Shown here piece after piece: positions 1 to 8,643 of a DNA stretch of 50,754 bases. Position 1 is the first letter of the stretch, and every line of letters starts with the position of its first letter. Below the pieces are notes generated by a model. It was not told where the DNA came from and searched no databases. It worked only from the letters and a program-made list of their open reading frames with translations. The stretch is from a bacterium (GTDB lineage: Bacteria > Patescibacteriota > Gracilibacteria > Peribacterales > Peribacteraceae): the NCBI GenBank assembly GCA_027623015.1, contig JAQBVR010000005.1:1-50754 (forward strand), in the 5' to 3' direction. Position numbers and translations under genes: made by a program.

Positions 1-64
1 TCGACTTGCATGTGTTAGGCGCACCGCTAGCGTTCACTCTGAGCCAGGATCAAACTCTTCAAAA
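1..64 (-). rRNA. rrs: 16S ribosomal RNA, 5' end only (runs off the window edge)
   Basis: Reverse complement reads GAAGAGTTTGATCCTGGCTCAGAGTGAACGCTAGCGGTGCGCCTAACACATGCAAGTCGA, the canonical 16S 5' region (27F primer site). Confidence 0.96.
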
Positions 65-442
65 AAGAGTATGACACTGTTATGTACCGTATTGGCCGGA
101 GCCGTTACGACACATGGTCAAAGAAAAAAATAGCTTAATTTATAATTTATAGTTTTATAGTTATGATTCTTGCAAGACAACAAGTTGCCTTGAAGAAATA
201 GACTTAGATTACACTTCTCTACTCAACAATGCTGTGAATGATCACTGAGCATTCACCCTGACTTTATGGAACGGGTGAAGGAGCTCTTGCCCATACACAC
301 GATAGAGGGCAAAAGCCGACTAGAGGTGTGAGGGTAAATTGACTAGTCTCTCCGATAAGAGGAAAGGTAGCCGAGTCATTGTAGAGCCGATATGCTTCTG
401 GTCAAGGAATTCTAAGGATTTTCTTGATATACTACTTTTGTC

Positions 443-1168
443 ATGACTTCTCTTTCACTTGTTATTCCGGCTTACAACGAAGAAGCTTCTCTGGAAGCCT
501 TAATTGTTGAAGCATTGCCGATTCTACATGATTCTTGCGATTCATTCGAAATCATTATTCTTGATGATGCAAGTAGTGACAAGACGCCCGAAATCATTCG
601 CAAACTTGCTGCGGACCGTTCTTCGGAGATCCGCGCGGCATATCATGAGAAAAATCTAGGCATAGGGAAGACGTTTGAAGAGCTATATCGCATGGCGAAA
701 AAAGACTATGTTTTACTTCTTCCAGGTGACGGTGAATATGGTCCAGATGTTATACCGCGGATCATTCCACTTCTAAAAGAGAACGATATGGTGCTCTGTA
801 TTCGCAGACGAGAAAACAAAAGTTTGTGGCGTCGTGTTGTCTCTCGTTTATATGCTCTCTTTACACGCATTCTTTTTGGCGTCGACATTCGCAGTCCAGG
901 AAGCATCAAGTGTATGAAGAGAGGGATCATCGAAAAGACTCCCATTGTGTCGCAAGGAGTATTTGCAGATGTGGAACGTGCTATTCGTGCTGCACGTGCG
1001 GGTTACAAGATCGCTACACTCGAAGTAACTCTTCGCAGTCGTAAAGGAGGAGTTGGCTCGGGTGCTAATTGGAAATTAATATTTGGGACGGTGGTGGATA
1101 TGATTCGCCTGCGCTACCGCTTGCTCAAAACTACAAATCCCAAATCCCAAATCCCAAATAATTCCTAA
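443..1168 (+). CDS. Family 2 glycosyltransferase (dolichyl-phosphate-mannose synthase-like)
   Basis: SLVIPAYNEEASLEALI...EIIILDDASSDKT...LPGDGEYGPD; C-terminal residues come from an AAATCCC repeat. Confidence 0.9.
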   Translation: MTSLSLVIPAYNEEASLEALIVEALPILHDSCDSFEIIILDDASSDKTPEIIRKLAADRSSEIRAAYHEKNLGIGKTFEELYRMAKKDYVLLLPGDGEYGPDVIPRIIPLLKENDMVLCIRRRENKSLWRRVVSRLYALFTRILFGVDIRSPGSIKCMKRGIIEKTPIVSQGVFADVERAIRAARAGYKIATLEVTLRSRKGGVGSGANWKLIFGTVVDMIRLRYRLLKTTNPKSQIPNNS

Positions 1169-1219
1169 TTGTCTTAGTTTGCAGTTTGCGATTTGCAGTT
1201 TGCAATTTACTATAGCTTC

Positions 1220-1711
1220 ATGCCCATCCACTCCACTGCCATCATCTCCGACCAGGCGAAGCTTGGTGACAATGTCTCAGTCTGGCACTTTACGATCATT
1301 CGTGAGAATGTTGAGATAGGAGATAACTGCATCATCGGAGGAAATGTGTACATCGATGAAGGTGTAAAGATTGGCAACAATGTAAAGATCCAAAATAATG
1401 CTTTGATCTACAGACATGCCATCATCGAAGATGGTGTGTTCATTGGCCCAGGTGCGATGCTCATCAACGACAAAGTACCGCGTGCGGTGAATCCAGATGG
1501 TAGCCTGAAAGATGCAAGTGCATGGGAGTGCGGAACAACAGTAGTGAAAAAAGGCGCATCGATTGGCGCAGGAAGTATCATTCTTCCCGATATGACTATC
1601 GGAGAAAGAGCGCTTATAGGTGCGGGGTCTGTTGTGACGAAAGATGTTGCAGCAGGGAAATTAGTTGTGGGGAATCCTGCGAAAGAAGTGGGGGAGGCAC
1701 CAGATAGCTAA
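1220..1711 (+). CDS. wbpD: Left-handed beta-helix N-acetyltransferase, WbpD/WlbB-like
   Basis: Hexapeptide repeats (IGDNCIIGGNVYIDEGVKIGNNVKIQNN); start trimmed to MPIHSTAI. Confidence 0.85.
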   Translation: MPIHSTAIISDQAKLGDNVSVWHFTIIRENVEIGDNCIIGGNVYIDEGVKIGNNVKIQNNALIYRHAIIEDGVFIGPGAMLINDKVPRAVNPDGSLKDASAWECGTTVVKKGASIGAGSIILPDMTIGERALIGAGSVVTKDVAAGKLVVGNPAKEVGEAPDS

Positions 1712-1857
1712 AAATTTCAAATACCAAGCACCAAATTTCAAAATCCAAATCTTAGTCATCATCCTATTACCCTTTGTCTGAACAGCAGATTTCGCAGATG
1801 TGGCAGATAAGAAGGATGGTTTGTAGAATCTGTGTAATCTGTGGTTCAGACAGTGTG

Positions 1858-2853
1858 CTACGCGTTAAGCTTCTCGTGTTTCTTTCCAGATTCTAACATC
1901 AGCTGTGCCAGACGGAGTGCTTCGAGACCATCTGCTCCAGAGACTGGAGGTTCTGTATCGTTGGTGATGCATTCCACGAAGCTGCGGATCTCGCGCTTGA
2001 GTGGCTCTTCTTTTTGCACTTTATACTTCATCATCATGCCTTCATTCACACCACGCCAGAGGCCCATGGCTTCCCAGTTACTGCTTTTTACTTCTTCGTT
2101 TTCGAAGAAGGTAAGGTCTTGTGTCAGGTAGTTCACGTGGAACGTTCCTGCCTCTCCTGTTACGTAGAGTTCGCGGATCTTTACTGGCGTTATCCAGTTG
2201 ATGTTGATGTTTCCGATGATCCCGCCTTCGAGTCGGACGATACTGCTGAGCAAGTCTTCATGTTCTCCTACACATGCTTCTATTTCTGCGTAGACGTTTT
2301 CGATCTTCGCATCTGTGACAAACGAGATGATGTCGAGGTCATGTACTGCAAGGTCGAGGACGACTCCTGTGTCTGTGATTCTTGTAGGGTATGGACCTTG
2401 CCTGCGCGCCTCTATGTAGCGTACTTGTCCGAGTTCTTTGTTCAAGAGCCTCTCTTTGAGTTGCTGCACTGCGGGGTTGAATCGTTCGATGTGTCCAACC
2501 ATTAGTTTTACTCCTGCAGCTTTTGCTTCGTTTATTAACTGTTGCCCTTCTTCAAGTGTTGCAGCGATTGGTTTTTCTATAAGAAGGTTGCAGCCTGCTT
2601 CTATGACCGTGCGGGCGATGTCTATATGGAGAGATGTTGGTACCGCGATGCTGACAACATCTGGCTTCTCTGTAGCAAGCATCTCTTGGTAGTTCGTGTA
2701 CGACATTGCACCATACTTTTTGCCGATGGCAGCGCCTGCATCTGCATTCGCATCTGCAACAGCAACGAGTTCACAGTTGCCAAGGTCAGCATACACACGT
2801 GCGTGGTGTTGGCCCATAGCTCCGACGCCGATGACAGCAGCTTTCAAGCTCAT
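1858..2853 (-). CDS. wbpB: Gfo/Idh/MocA oxidoreductase, WbpB/WlbA-like UDP-GlcNAcA 3-dehydrogenase
   Basis: MSLKAAVIGVGAMGQHHARVYADL...EKPIAATLEEG; adjacent to WbpD- and WbpE-like genes; 2865 is an alternative start. Confidence 0.82.
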   Translation of the reverse strand: MSLKAAVIGVGAMGQHHARVYADLGNCELVAVADANADAGAAIGKKYGAMSYTNYQEMLATEKPDVVSIAVPTSLHIDIARTVIEAGCNLLIEKPIAATLEEGQQLINEAKAAGVKLMVGHIERFNPAVQQLKERLLNKELGQVRYIEARRQGPYPTRITDTGVVLDLAVHDLDIISFVTDAKIENVYAEIEACVGEHEDLLSSIVRLEGGIIGNININWITPVKIRELYVTGEAGTFHVNYLTQDLTFFENEEVKSSNWEAMGLWRGVNEGMMMKYKVQKEEPLKREIRSFVECITNDTEPPVSGADGLEALRLAQLMLESGKKHEKLNA

Positions 2854-2934
2854 CCTACTTCGCATTCTAAGTAACCTAAAAACATATAGATAGACAATTC
2901 TAATTGTATTTCATTAGTGAATGCTACGAAGGAT

Positions 2935-4017
2935 TTATAGACTATTTACAGCAGTGACGATACGCTCTCTGTCCTCCTCACTCAATGAAGGATGTACAGG
3001 AATACAGAGTACTTGGCTGGAGATGCGGTCTGTTACGGGGAGATCTGGCGGAGTACCAATGGCCTCTCGGATGTGTGGGTGCTTTGTCAGAGACTTCGGA
3101 TAGAAGTTCGAAGAGCCGACTCCAGCTTCTTTTAGTGTTTCTGCTGCAGCGTCACGATCATCTAACAACACTGCATACTGATGCCATGCATGAATGTATC
3201 CATCTTTCACTATTGGCGCTTCAACACTGGTGATGTTTGCAGAGAAATACTCGGCATTTGCGGTTCGTTTAGCATGAAAGTCTGCGAGCTGTCCCATCTG
3301 TGCGAGTCCAATAGAGGAGCAAAGGTCGTTGAGGCGGAAGTTGTACCCGAGTATCTCATGCTTGTTGCGTTCTTTCATTCCATGGTTGCGTAACAGTCTG
3401 CACTTGTCTGCAAATGCCTCATCGTTGGTTGTGATCATCCCGCCCTCTCCACTCATGATGTTCTTCGTTGCGTACATGCTGAAACATCCTGTCGCAAATC
3501 CCCCTGTTGGAGTGCCGTTGTACGATGCACCAATTGCTTGGCATGCATCTTCTATCACTATCAGATTATGAGCCTCTGCAATCGCAAGAATCGCATCCAT
3601 ATCACAAGGGTGACCGTAGATGTGTACGGGCAGTATCGCTTTGGTCTTTGGTGAGATGGCTGCTTCTATCTTACTGGGGTCGATGTTGAATGTTTCTTCT
3701 TCTATATCGACGAACACTGGTGTCGCACCTACATGGAGTATCGCATTGGCCGTAGCTATAAACGTAAATGGCGTTGTGATCACCTCATCTCCGGGGCCGA
3801 TGCCATGTGCGAGGAGCGCTACGTGGAGTGCAGTTGTTCCAGACGATGTTGCTATGCCATGTTGCGATCGACACGTACTGGCAAACGACTCCTCGAGTTT
3901 TGCTGTAACAGGGCCTTGTGCCAAGATCCCTGAATCTAGTACAGCATTAACTGCATCTCGTTCTGCTTTACCTATGACAGGTTTGGCCATGTGGATGAAC
4001 GACTCTGGAGTGGGCAT
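2935..4017 (-). CDS. wbpE: DegT/DnrJ/EryC1/StrS aminotransferase, WbpE/WlbC-like
   Basis: HMAKPVIGKAERDAVNAVLDSGILAQGP...TPFTFIATANAI...EDACQAIGASYNG; ORF-track start at 4080 extends into a repeat and is not believed. Confidence 0.88.
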   Translation of the reverse strand: MPTPESFIHMAKPVIGKAERDAVNAVLDSGILAQGPVTAKLEESFASTCRSQHGIATSSGTTALHVALLAHGIGPGDEVITTPFTFIATANAILHVGATPVFVDIEEETFNIDPSKIEAAISPKTKAILPVHIYGHPCDMDAILAIAEAHNLIVIEDACQAIGASYNGTPTGGFATGCFSMYATKNIMSGEGGMITTNDEAFADKCRLLRNHGMKERNKHEILGYNFRLNDLCSSIGLAQMGQLADFHAKRTANAEYFSANITSVEAPIVKDGYIHAWHQYAVLLDDRDAAAETLKEAGVGSSNFYPKSLTKHPHIREAIGTPPDLPVTDRISSQVLCIPVHPSLSEEDRERIVTAVNSL

Positions 4018-4030
4018 GGGGAGAGTATGA

Positions 4031-4120
4031 TTAAGAAATAAGAGAAATAAAAGAAATAAGGGAAATAAGGGAGGGGTCACGTATTTCTCTTATTGCCCTT
4101 ATTTCCCTTATTTCTATTCG
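4031..4120. repeat. GAAATAAGR 9-bp-period array pair (inverted) between divergent genes
   Basis: agaaataagagaaataaaagaaataagggaaataaggg ... atttctcttattgcccttatttcccttatttc. Confidence 0.85.
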
Positions 4121-4137
4121 TCATTCATACTATCTGT

Positions 4138-5865
4138 ATGAAAAATTGGCACGTACTCGCTTTGGCAGTAGTAGTAGGGCTAGCAGTTTTCCTTCCTAAT
4201 GTTTGGCAATCAATGGATAGTCGATACCAAGGCATCCCCGTTCAGCTCAATACAGACGAACACGCATATCTCATTCATCAACAAGAAACATTACTGGGAC
4301 GGTTTGGGCAAGGAGGCAAGGGCATCGTCGCTGCGTACTACGATGAACCGAGTTTTGTCGTCACTCCTATAGAAGAAGTCTACGGTGTGCTCTTTGGATG
4401 GACGGGCATCTCTGCAGCAAAACTCTTTCAGCTGATGGATTTCATCATTCCGTTTCTCTTAGTACTCGTGATGTACGCGTGCAATAGATCACTTGGGTTT
4501 AGCAAACGCTCTTCACTGATCATCACAGCACTCTGGTGCAGCTTCGAGTTGTATCATCTTGGTCGACCGATCAATCAGCGAACATCTTTTCTGTTGATGC
4601 TCCTGACCATCTGGAGTTTTGCAGAGGTGCTGAAGGGTAGTAGATCTGCACAGTGGTGGTTCGTCGAGCTCACCATCACATCAATAGTAGCAGGTGCGCT
4701 GATGGGTGCACTTGTAGGAGTGTATCTTTGGGGGTGGCTAGCGGTGTGGTGTGTCGGAGCTTTGATTGGGATACTACTCATCGTTTCTGCTGATTGGTTA
4801 CTCGTTACTCGTTACTCGTTTATTGGATTGTGGGGAGCGGTATGTGCGTCTCCATTTCTGTACCACATCTATGCGATCCAAAGTCACCCAGCCTACGCAG
4901 ATGCTATGGAACGCACGGGAGTGCGCGCGTGGAATCTTCCAGAGTCGTGGCCGTGGTCCATTTGCACATTCATCATGGCTATCGCTACTACGGTTGTTTG
5001 GTATAAGCGTGGAAAGAAGACTGAGGAGTTAGGTATTACTGCAGTTGCACTCAGTGCATTTATCTTGATAAACCAACATATGATTCATGGTGTGGAAATT
5101 CTTTTCCGAAATCATTACCTCATGTGGATCGGGTGGGGGGCGTTGCTAACGGGTGGGTACCTTTTGAAAAATTGCAAATTGCAAATTGCAAATTGCAAAA
5201 AAATTCCAAATCCCTCCCCACGCCAAGGCTACGAGGGGCAGGCCAAATTCCAAATCCCAATGATTGGTTTGATTGCTTCCACTTTGATAGTTGGTGCTCT
5301 CTATACAGAGAACAGATACTACCTGCACCAATGGATGCGCACAGAGGGGAGGTTCGAAGAGCAGCATTTAGCGAGTGCACTACCTGTGTTGGACGCACTT
5401 GATACGACCACGATTCTTTCTGATTCGTATACGACAGGTTTTCTTCTTTCACACACCAAACACTACGGTGTGTATAGCGAGTACCTTTTCCAAGCGTATT
5501 TGGTTCCACATACAGAACTTGCAGAGCGCTACTGTGTGTCGGAGTATCCACTACCAGATGAGCTCAAACGTGATCCCCGTATTCTCAACTGGAACATCCA
5601 ACTTGACTCTGCTCTTCGCGAGGAGTTTCGCACACGACAAGATGCTCTTGTTGCGGATGCATGTGCGTTGGTCGAGACAGATATGAAGGAGAGATTAGAT
5701 TTATACGATGTGGAGTATCTGTTTTGGGATGAAAAGCGGCAGCCAGAGTGGGACGTCAAAAGCTATGGGGTGGAGGTGGAGTTTGTGGAGCGGGGGGAGG
5801 GGTGGAGTTTGTGGAAAATCGCAAATTACAAAGAAGAAGAATCTTTGGACGTTACAAACTTGTAA
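4138..5865 (+). CDS. Multi-TM membrane protein, GT-C glycosyltransferase-like
   Basis: Many hydrophobic segments; acidic NTDEHAYLIHQ in first extracytoplasmic loop; start trimmed to MKNWHVLAL; contains two in-frame repeat arrays. Confidence 0.7.
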   Translation: MKNWHVLALAVVVGLAVFLPNVWQSMDSRYQGIPVQLNTDEHAYLIHQQETLLGRFGQGGKGIVAAYYDEPSFVVTPIEEVYGVLFGWTGISAAKLFQLMDFIIPFLLVLVMYACNRSLGFSKRSSLIITALWCSFELYHLGRPINQRTSFLLMLLTIWSFAEVLKGSRSAQWWFVELTITSIVAGALMGALVGVYLWGWLAVWCVGALIGILLIVSADWLLVTRYSFIGLWGAVCASPFLYHIYAIQSHPAYADAMERTGVRAWNLPESWPWSICTFIMAIATTVVWYKRGKKTEELGITAVALSAFILINQHMIHGVEILFRNHYLMWIGWGALLTGGYLLKNCKLQIANCKKIPNPSPRQGYEGQAKFQIPMIGLIASTLIVGALYTENRYYLHQWMRTEGRFEEQHLASALPVLDALDTTTILSDSYTTGFLLSHTKHYGVYSEYLFQAYLVPHTELAERYCVSEYPLPDELKRDPRILNWNIQLDSALREEFRTRQDALVADACALVETDMKERLDLYDVEYLFWDEKRQPEWDVKSYGVEVEFVERGEGWSLWKIANYKEEESLDVTNL

Positions 5866-6601
5866 CAAGCATCAACGTTTCTTGTTTGAGAGATGTGCGT
5901 ATTCTTTGGAATTCTTTTTCATCAAGCAATGTATTGAGATCCTGATCAATAATGGTTTGTGTAACATGCTTTTCAATAAACTGCGCTAGTTGCCCGAAGA
6001 ATGTTTGTATGGGTACTCCAGCTCTTTCCTCAATAACCTGTGTGTTGTACGGCAATCCGTTGCTAAGAAATACATGAATATCGTAGATGTCTCGTCCAGC
6101 AATGCTTTGTGTTTTGGCAAATCGATCTACTGGGGTGACCAATTTGTTTGCAACTATTGTTGGTATGGTCTGACATGGGACGAAGCGATCGATGTCTACC
6201 ATTTTGATGATTTCATACGTGTTTGTTGTTGGTGGATTAGTCGTTACATCTATTTTTATCGTGTTTCTTTCCTGTGAATTTTTTGTAGGATATCGTAAGA
6301 AATACTGTGGCACTTGCGTGCTTGCATCTTTTATTTCTAGATCAAGTTTTGCAAAGATTGTTTCAAGCTGTATGCGAACGGTATCCATTTTTTCCTTATC
6401 AATGAGATCGAAATCGAGATCTATGGAAAAACGATCGAGAATATTGCGCATTGCAGCACAGGTACCCCCTTTAAACTTCAAATTTGTCGATAGGACATCG
6501 TCATCCACTATTGCGGAGAGGAGTCTATAGAGCCAGAGGCGATGCTGTGCATCTTGTGGTTTAGGGAGAAGCATTTGCTCTTTGTGTAATAGGATATCCA
6601 A
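5852..6601 (-). CDS. abiEii: AbiEii-like nucleotidyltransferase toxin
   Basis: KFKGGTCAAMRNILDRFSIDLDFDL nucleotidyltransferase motif; C-terminal part overlaps the convergent gene by 14 nt. Confidence 0.85.
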   Translation of the reverse strand: MDILLHKEQMLLPKPQDAQHRLWLYRLLSAIVDDDVLSTNLKFKGGTCAAMRNILDRFSIDLDFDLIDKEKMDTVRIQLETIFAKLDLEIKDASTQVPQYFLRYPTKNSQERNTIKIDVTTNPPTTNTYEIIKMVDIDRFVPCQTIPTIVANKLVTPVDRFAKTQSIAGRDIYDIHVFLSNGLPYNTQVIEERAGVPIQTFFGQLAQFIEKHVTQTIIDQDLNTLLDEKEFQRIRTSLKQETLMLVTSL

Positions 6602-7091
6602 CGTGCGTTTGTATAGCGTGTACCGCGCTCCAATCTATAGGTGCATCGAAGTGATATTTTGGATTGAAGTAGAGAAGATCTGCGATGGCTCTTTCGGGTG
6701 ATGCGGTATAGATACCATCGTGCAATGTTACTCCTTTTGTATTGTGCAGATGACCTGGATGTAACTGTCTGCTGATGAATGCATGCCCAGATAATTGCCA
6801 TTTTTTCGATAGTGTTGACACAAATGTTATTGCCTTTATTTGCTGTAGGATGATTCCATGTCGTGCGAGTACTGTTTCTGTTGAAAGGTAGCAATACTCG
6901 TGGAGTGACGCTGCTCCTATTTTTTCGGCTGATACGTTATTCGTGGGCATGAGGCTATAGAGTCCACGGTGTAGTCGATACAGCAGTCCTTGTTGGCAAT
7001 ACCGACGCAACGTAGTCCAGAGCGTATTTTCATTGTCGATATTCCATAACTTTGCGATGTCGTGTGTGTGAAACAGTACTTCGTTTGTCAC
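6561..7091 (-). CDS. abiEi: AbiEi-like antitoxin / winged-helix regulator
   Basis: Overlaps AbiEii start by 41 nt; VLFHTHDIAKLW...LRRYCQQGLLYRLHRGLYSL...TASPERAIADLLYFN; GTG start at 7091 preferred because the ORF-track N-terminus lies in repeat and promoter sequence. Confidence 0.78.
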   Translation of the reverse strand: MTNEVLFHTHDIAKLWNIDNENTLWTTLRRYCQQGLLYRLHRGLYSLMPTNNVSAEKIGAASLHEYCYLSTETVLARHGIILQQIKAITFVSTLSKKWQLSGHAFISRQLHPGHLHNTKGVTLHDGIYTASPERAIADLLYFNPKYHFDAPIDWSAVHAIQTHVGYPITQRANASP

Positions 7092-7131
7092 AGCAAGCTG
7101 CGCAATGCGGGATCCCGATGAGTTACGTAAA

Positions 7132-7151
7132 ACTGTACTTATATGTACAGT
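7132..7151. promoter_or_regulatory. Inverted repeat upstream of AbiE pair, candidate autoregulatory operator
   Basis: ACTGTAC TTATAT GTACAGT, 7-bp perfect arms in an AT-rich promoter-like region. Confidence 0.5.
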
Positions 7152-7269
7152 ATAGTGTAACGTAGTTGAATTTGCAAGAGGTGGAGTCTTTGGAAAATTG
7201 CAAATCGCAAATCGCAAACATTATTCATTCATAGTCTTTGCAATTTGGTTTTTGTCATTTGGTATTTCT

Positions 7270-7656
7270 TTACACATACACCACAAACTTATACAGAAAG
7301 AAATTCCACAGCACGACTGAAGCCATGGAGATGAGTTTGGCGAATTCTTTTGGTATGTCTCCGTATTCTACACATGCGTAGATGATGAGGGCTGCGACGA
7401 GAACATTGAAGAGTGCAAGCAAGCAGTAGCGGCCGAAGTGCTTTGCGAGTTTTCCAGACTTACGAAACACGCCGTATTTGTGAAACGTGAATGTTGCGAC
7501 GAAACCTACGCCATCACTGTAGACAGATGCTGCTACGTAGTAGATATTGAAATGCAATAAGAGGAGATACGATCCATAGGCGATGAGTGCAGCGGACGTT
7601 CCCGATATGAGATACAAGATGAACTGCCCTATGTGTGGGTAGATACGATTGAACAT
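7270..7656 (-). CDS. GtrA family membrane protein
   Basis: HIGQFILYLISGTSAALIAYGSYLLL...FTFHKYGVFR; adjacent to a GT2 gene. Confidence 0.85.
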   Translation of the reverse strand: MFNRIYPHIGQFILYLISGTSAALIAYGSYLLLLHFNIYYVAASVYSDGVGFVATFTFHKYGVFRKSGKLAKHFGRYCLLALFNVLVAALIIYACVEYGDIPKEFAKLISMASVVLWNFFLYKFVVYV

Positions 7657-7658
7657 GC

Positions 7659-8540
7659 CTAATTACTTTGGCGGTGGCGAACGATGATGTCTGCAAGCAA
7701 TCCAAAGAGTCCTATCTGCAGACCTGTCATAACAAGGAGAAGTCCTGCATCGGAGATGTTGTTATCCATAGTGATGGTTCGGTACATCATGAAAAGACCG
7801 CTAAATATAAGAAGAGCACTTGGCCACATGAAAAATTTCAAAGGTCGGAAGTACATTACGATTCGGATGATGAGATTTATAAAATGTATAAAATGCTTCA
7901 CACCATTGAATCCAGAAGACATGGAACTTTTTCCTTGTCTCTTGAAGTAGTCGATAGGGTAGTACTCCACAATGTGATGGTTGGTCAGTGCTGCAAGAGT
8001 GATAGTCATCGTAAACGAAAATCCTTGTGGGTAGAGGTGCATGTACCTTTCTGCCATGTCTCGCTTGAAGATGCGAAGACCAGAGTTGAGGTCGGGGATC
8101 TTCATTCCTACGAGGATGTTTGCCAATGTGTTCAAGACTGCTTTTGCAGGCCTGCGGATCAATGGTATCTGCACCCCCTTCTTTGTTCGTGCTCCGACGA
8201 TCATCTCCGCCTCTTTTTCTCGCATCTCTGCAAGCATTGGCTTGATCTGCTCGATAGGGTATGTGCTGTCGGCATCTGTCGTACCGATGTACTCCCCAGT
8301 GGAGTGGCGAATACCTGTTTTCATGGAAGCGCCGTACCCGAGGTTACGTGAGTGACGGATCACTTTGCAGTGAGGGATTTGGATTTTGGCAAGGATCTCA
8401 CCTGTATTATCGCTACTTCCATCGTTTACTACGATGATCTCATACTCTTCACCAAGCGTACTGAGTACACTCGATGCACTCTTGAGAGTAGCTTCTATGG
8501 ACTCGGGTTCGTTGTAGACGGGGATGAGGAGGGAGAACAT
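7659..8540 (-). CDS. Family 2 glycosyltransferase with C-terminal TM helices
   Basis: MFSLLIPVYNEPESIEATL...IIVVNDGSSDNTGEIL...TDADSTYPIEQI; start trimmed to MFSLL. Confidence 0.9.
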   Translation of the reverse strand: MFSLLIPVYNEPESIEATLKSASSVLSTLGEEYEIIVVNDGSSDNTGEILAKIQIPHCKVIRHSRNLGYGASMKTGIRHSTGEYIGTTDADSTYPIEQIKPMLAEMREKEAEMIVGARTKKGVQIPLIRRPAKAVLNTLANILVGMKIPDLNSGLRIFKRDMAERYMHLYPQGFSFTMTITLAALTNHHIVEYYPIDYFKRQGKSSMSSGFNGVKHFIHFINLIIRIVMYFRPLKFFMWPSALLIFSGLFMMYRTITMDNNISDAGLLLVMTGLQIGLFGLLADIIVRHRQSN

Positions 8541-8556
8541 GATTGGATCATAAACT

Positions 8557-8638
8557 GCAAATTGCAAACTGCAAATTGCAAACACTGTAAATTTAGCACA
8601 GTTTGCGTTTTGTGATTTGCAATTTGCAATTTAGTATT
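8557..8638. repeat. AAATTGC 7-bp-period array pair (inverted)
   Basis: actgcaaattgcaaactgcaaattgcaaac ... gtttgcgttttgtgatttgcaatttgcaattt. Confidence 0.85.
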
Positions 8639-8643
8639 AGCAT

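Noticed and set aside
2014-2505. Long antisense ORFs opposite clear genes (e.g. 2014-2505, 7668-8351, 25407-26060, 48026-48787)
   Set aside because: Shadow ORFs opposite well-supported CDSs with no recognisable domains
4080-4137. N-terminal extensions MTPPLFPLFLLFLLF and MPLFPLFLFVIHTIC
   Set aside because: They translate the GAAATAAGR repeat; internal Met starts have upstream TANNNT/CATACT-like boxes
5775-5815. G-rich direct repeat GGTGGAGTTTGTGGA x2 as a G-quadruplex
   Set aside because: Lies inside coding sequence with irregular G-tracts; too weak to claim a function
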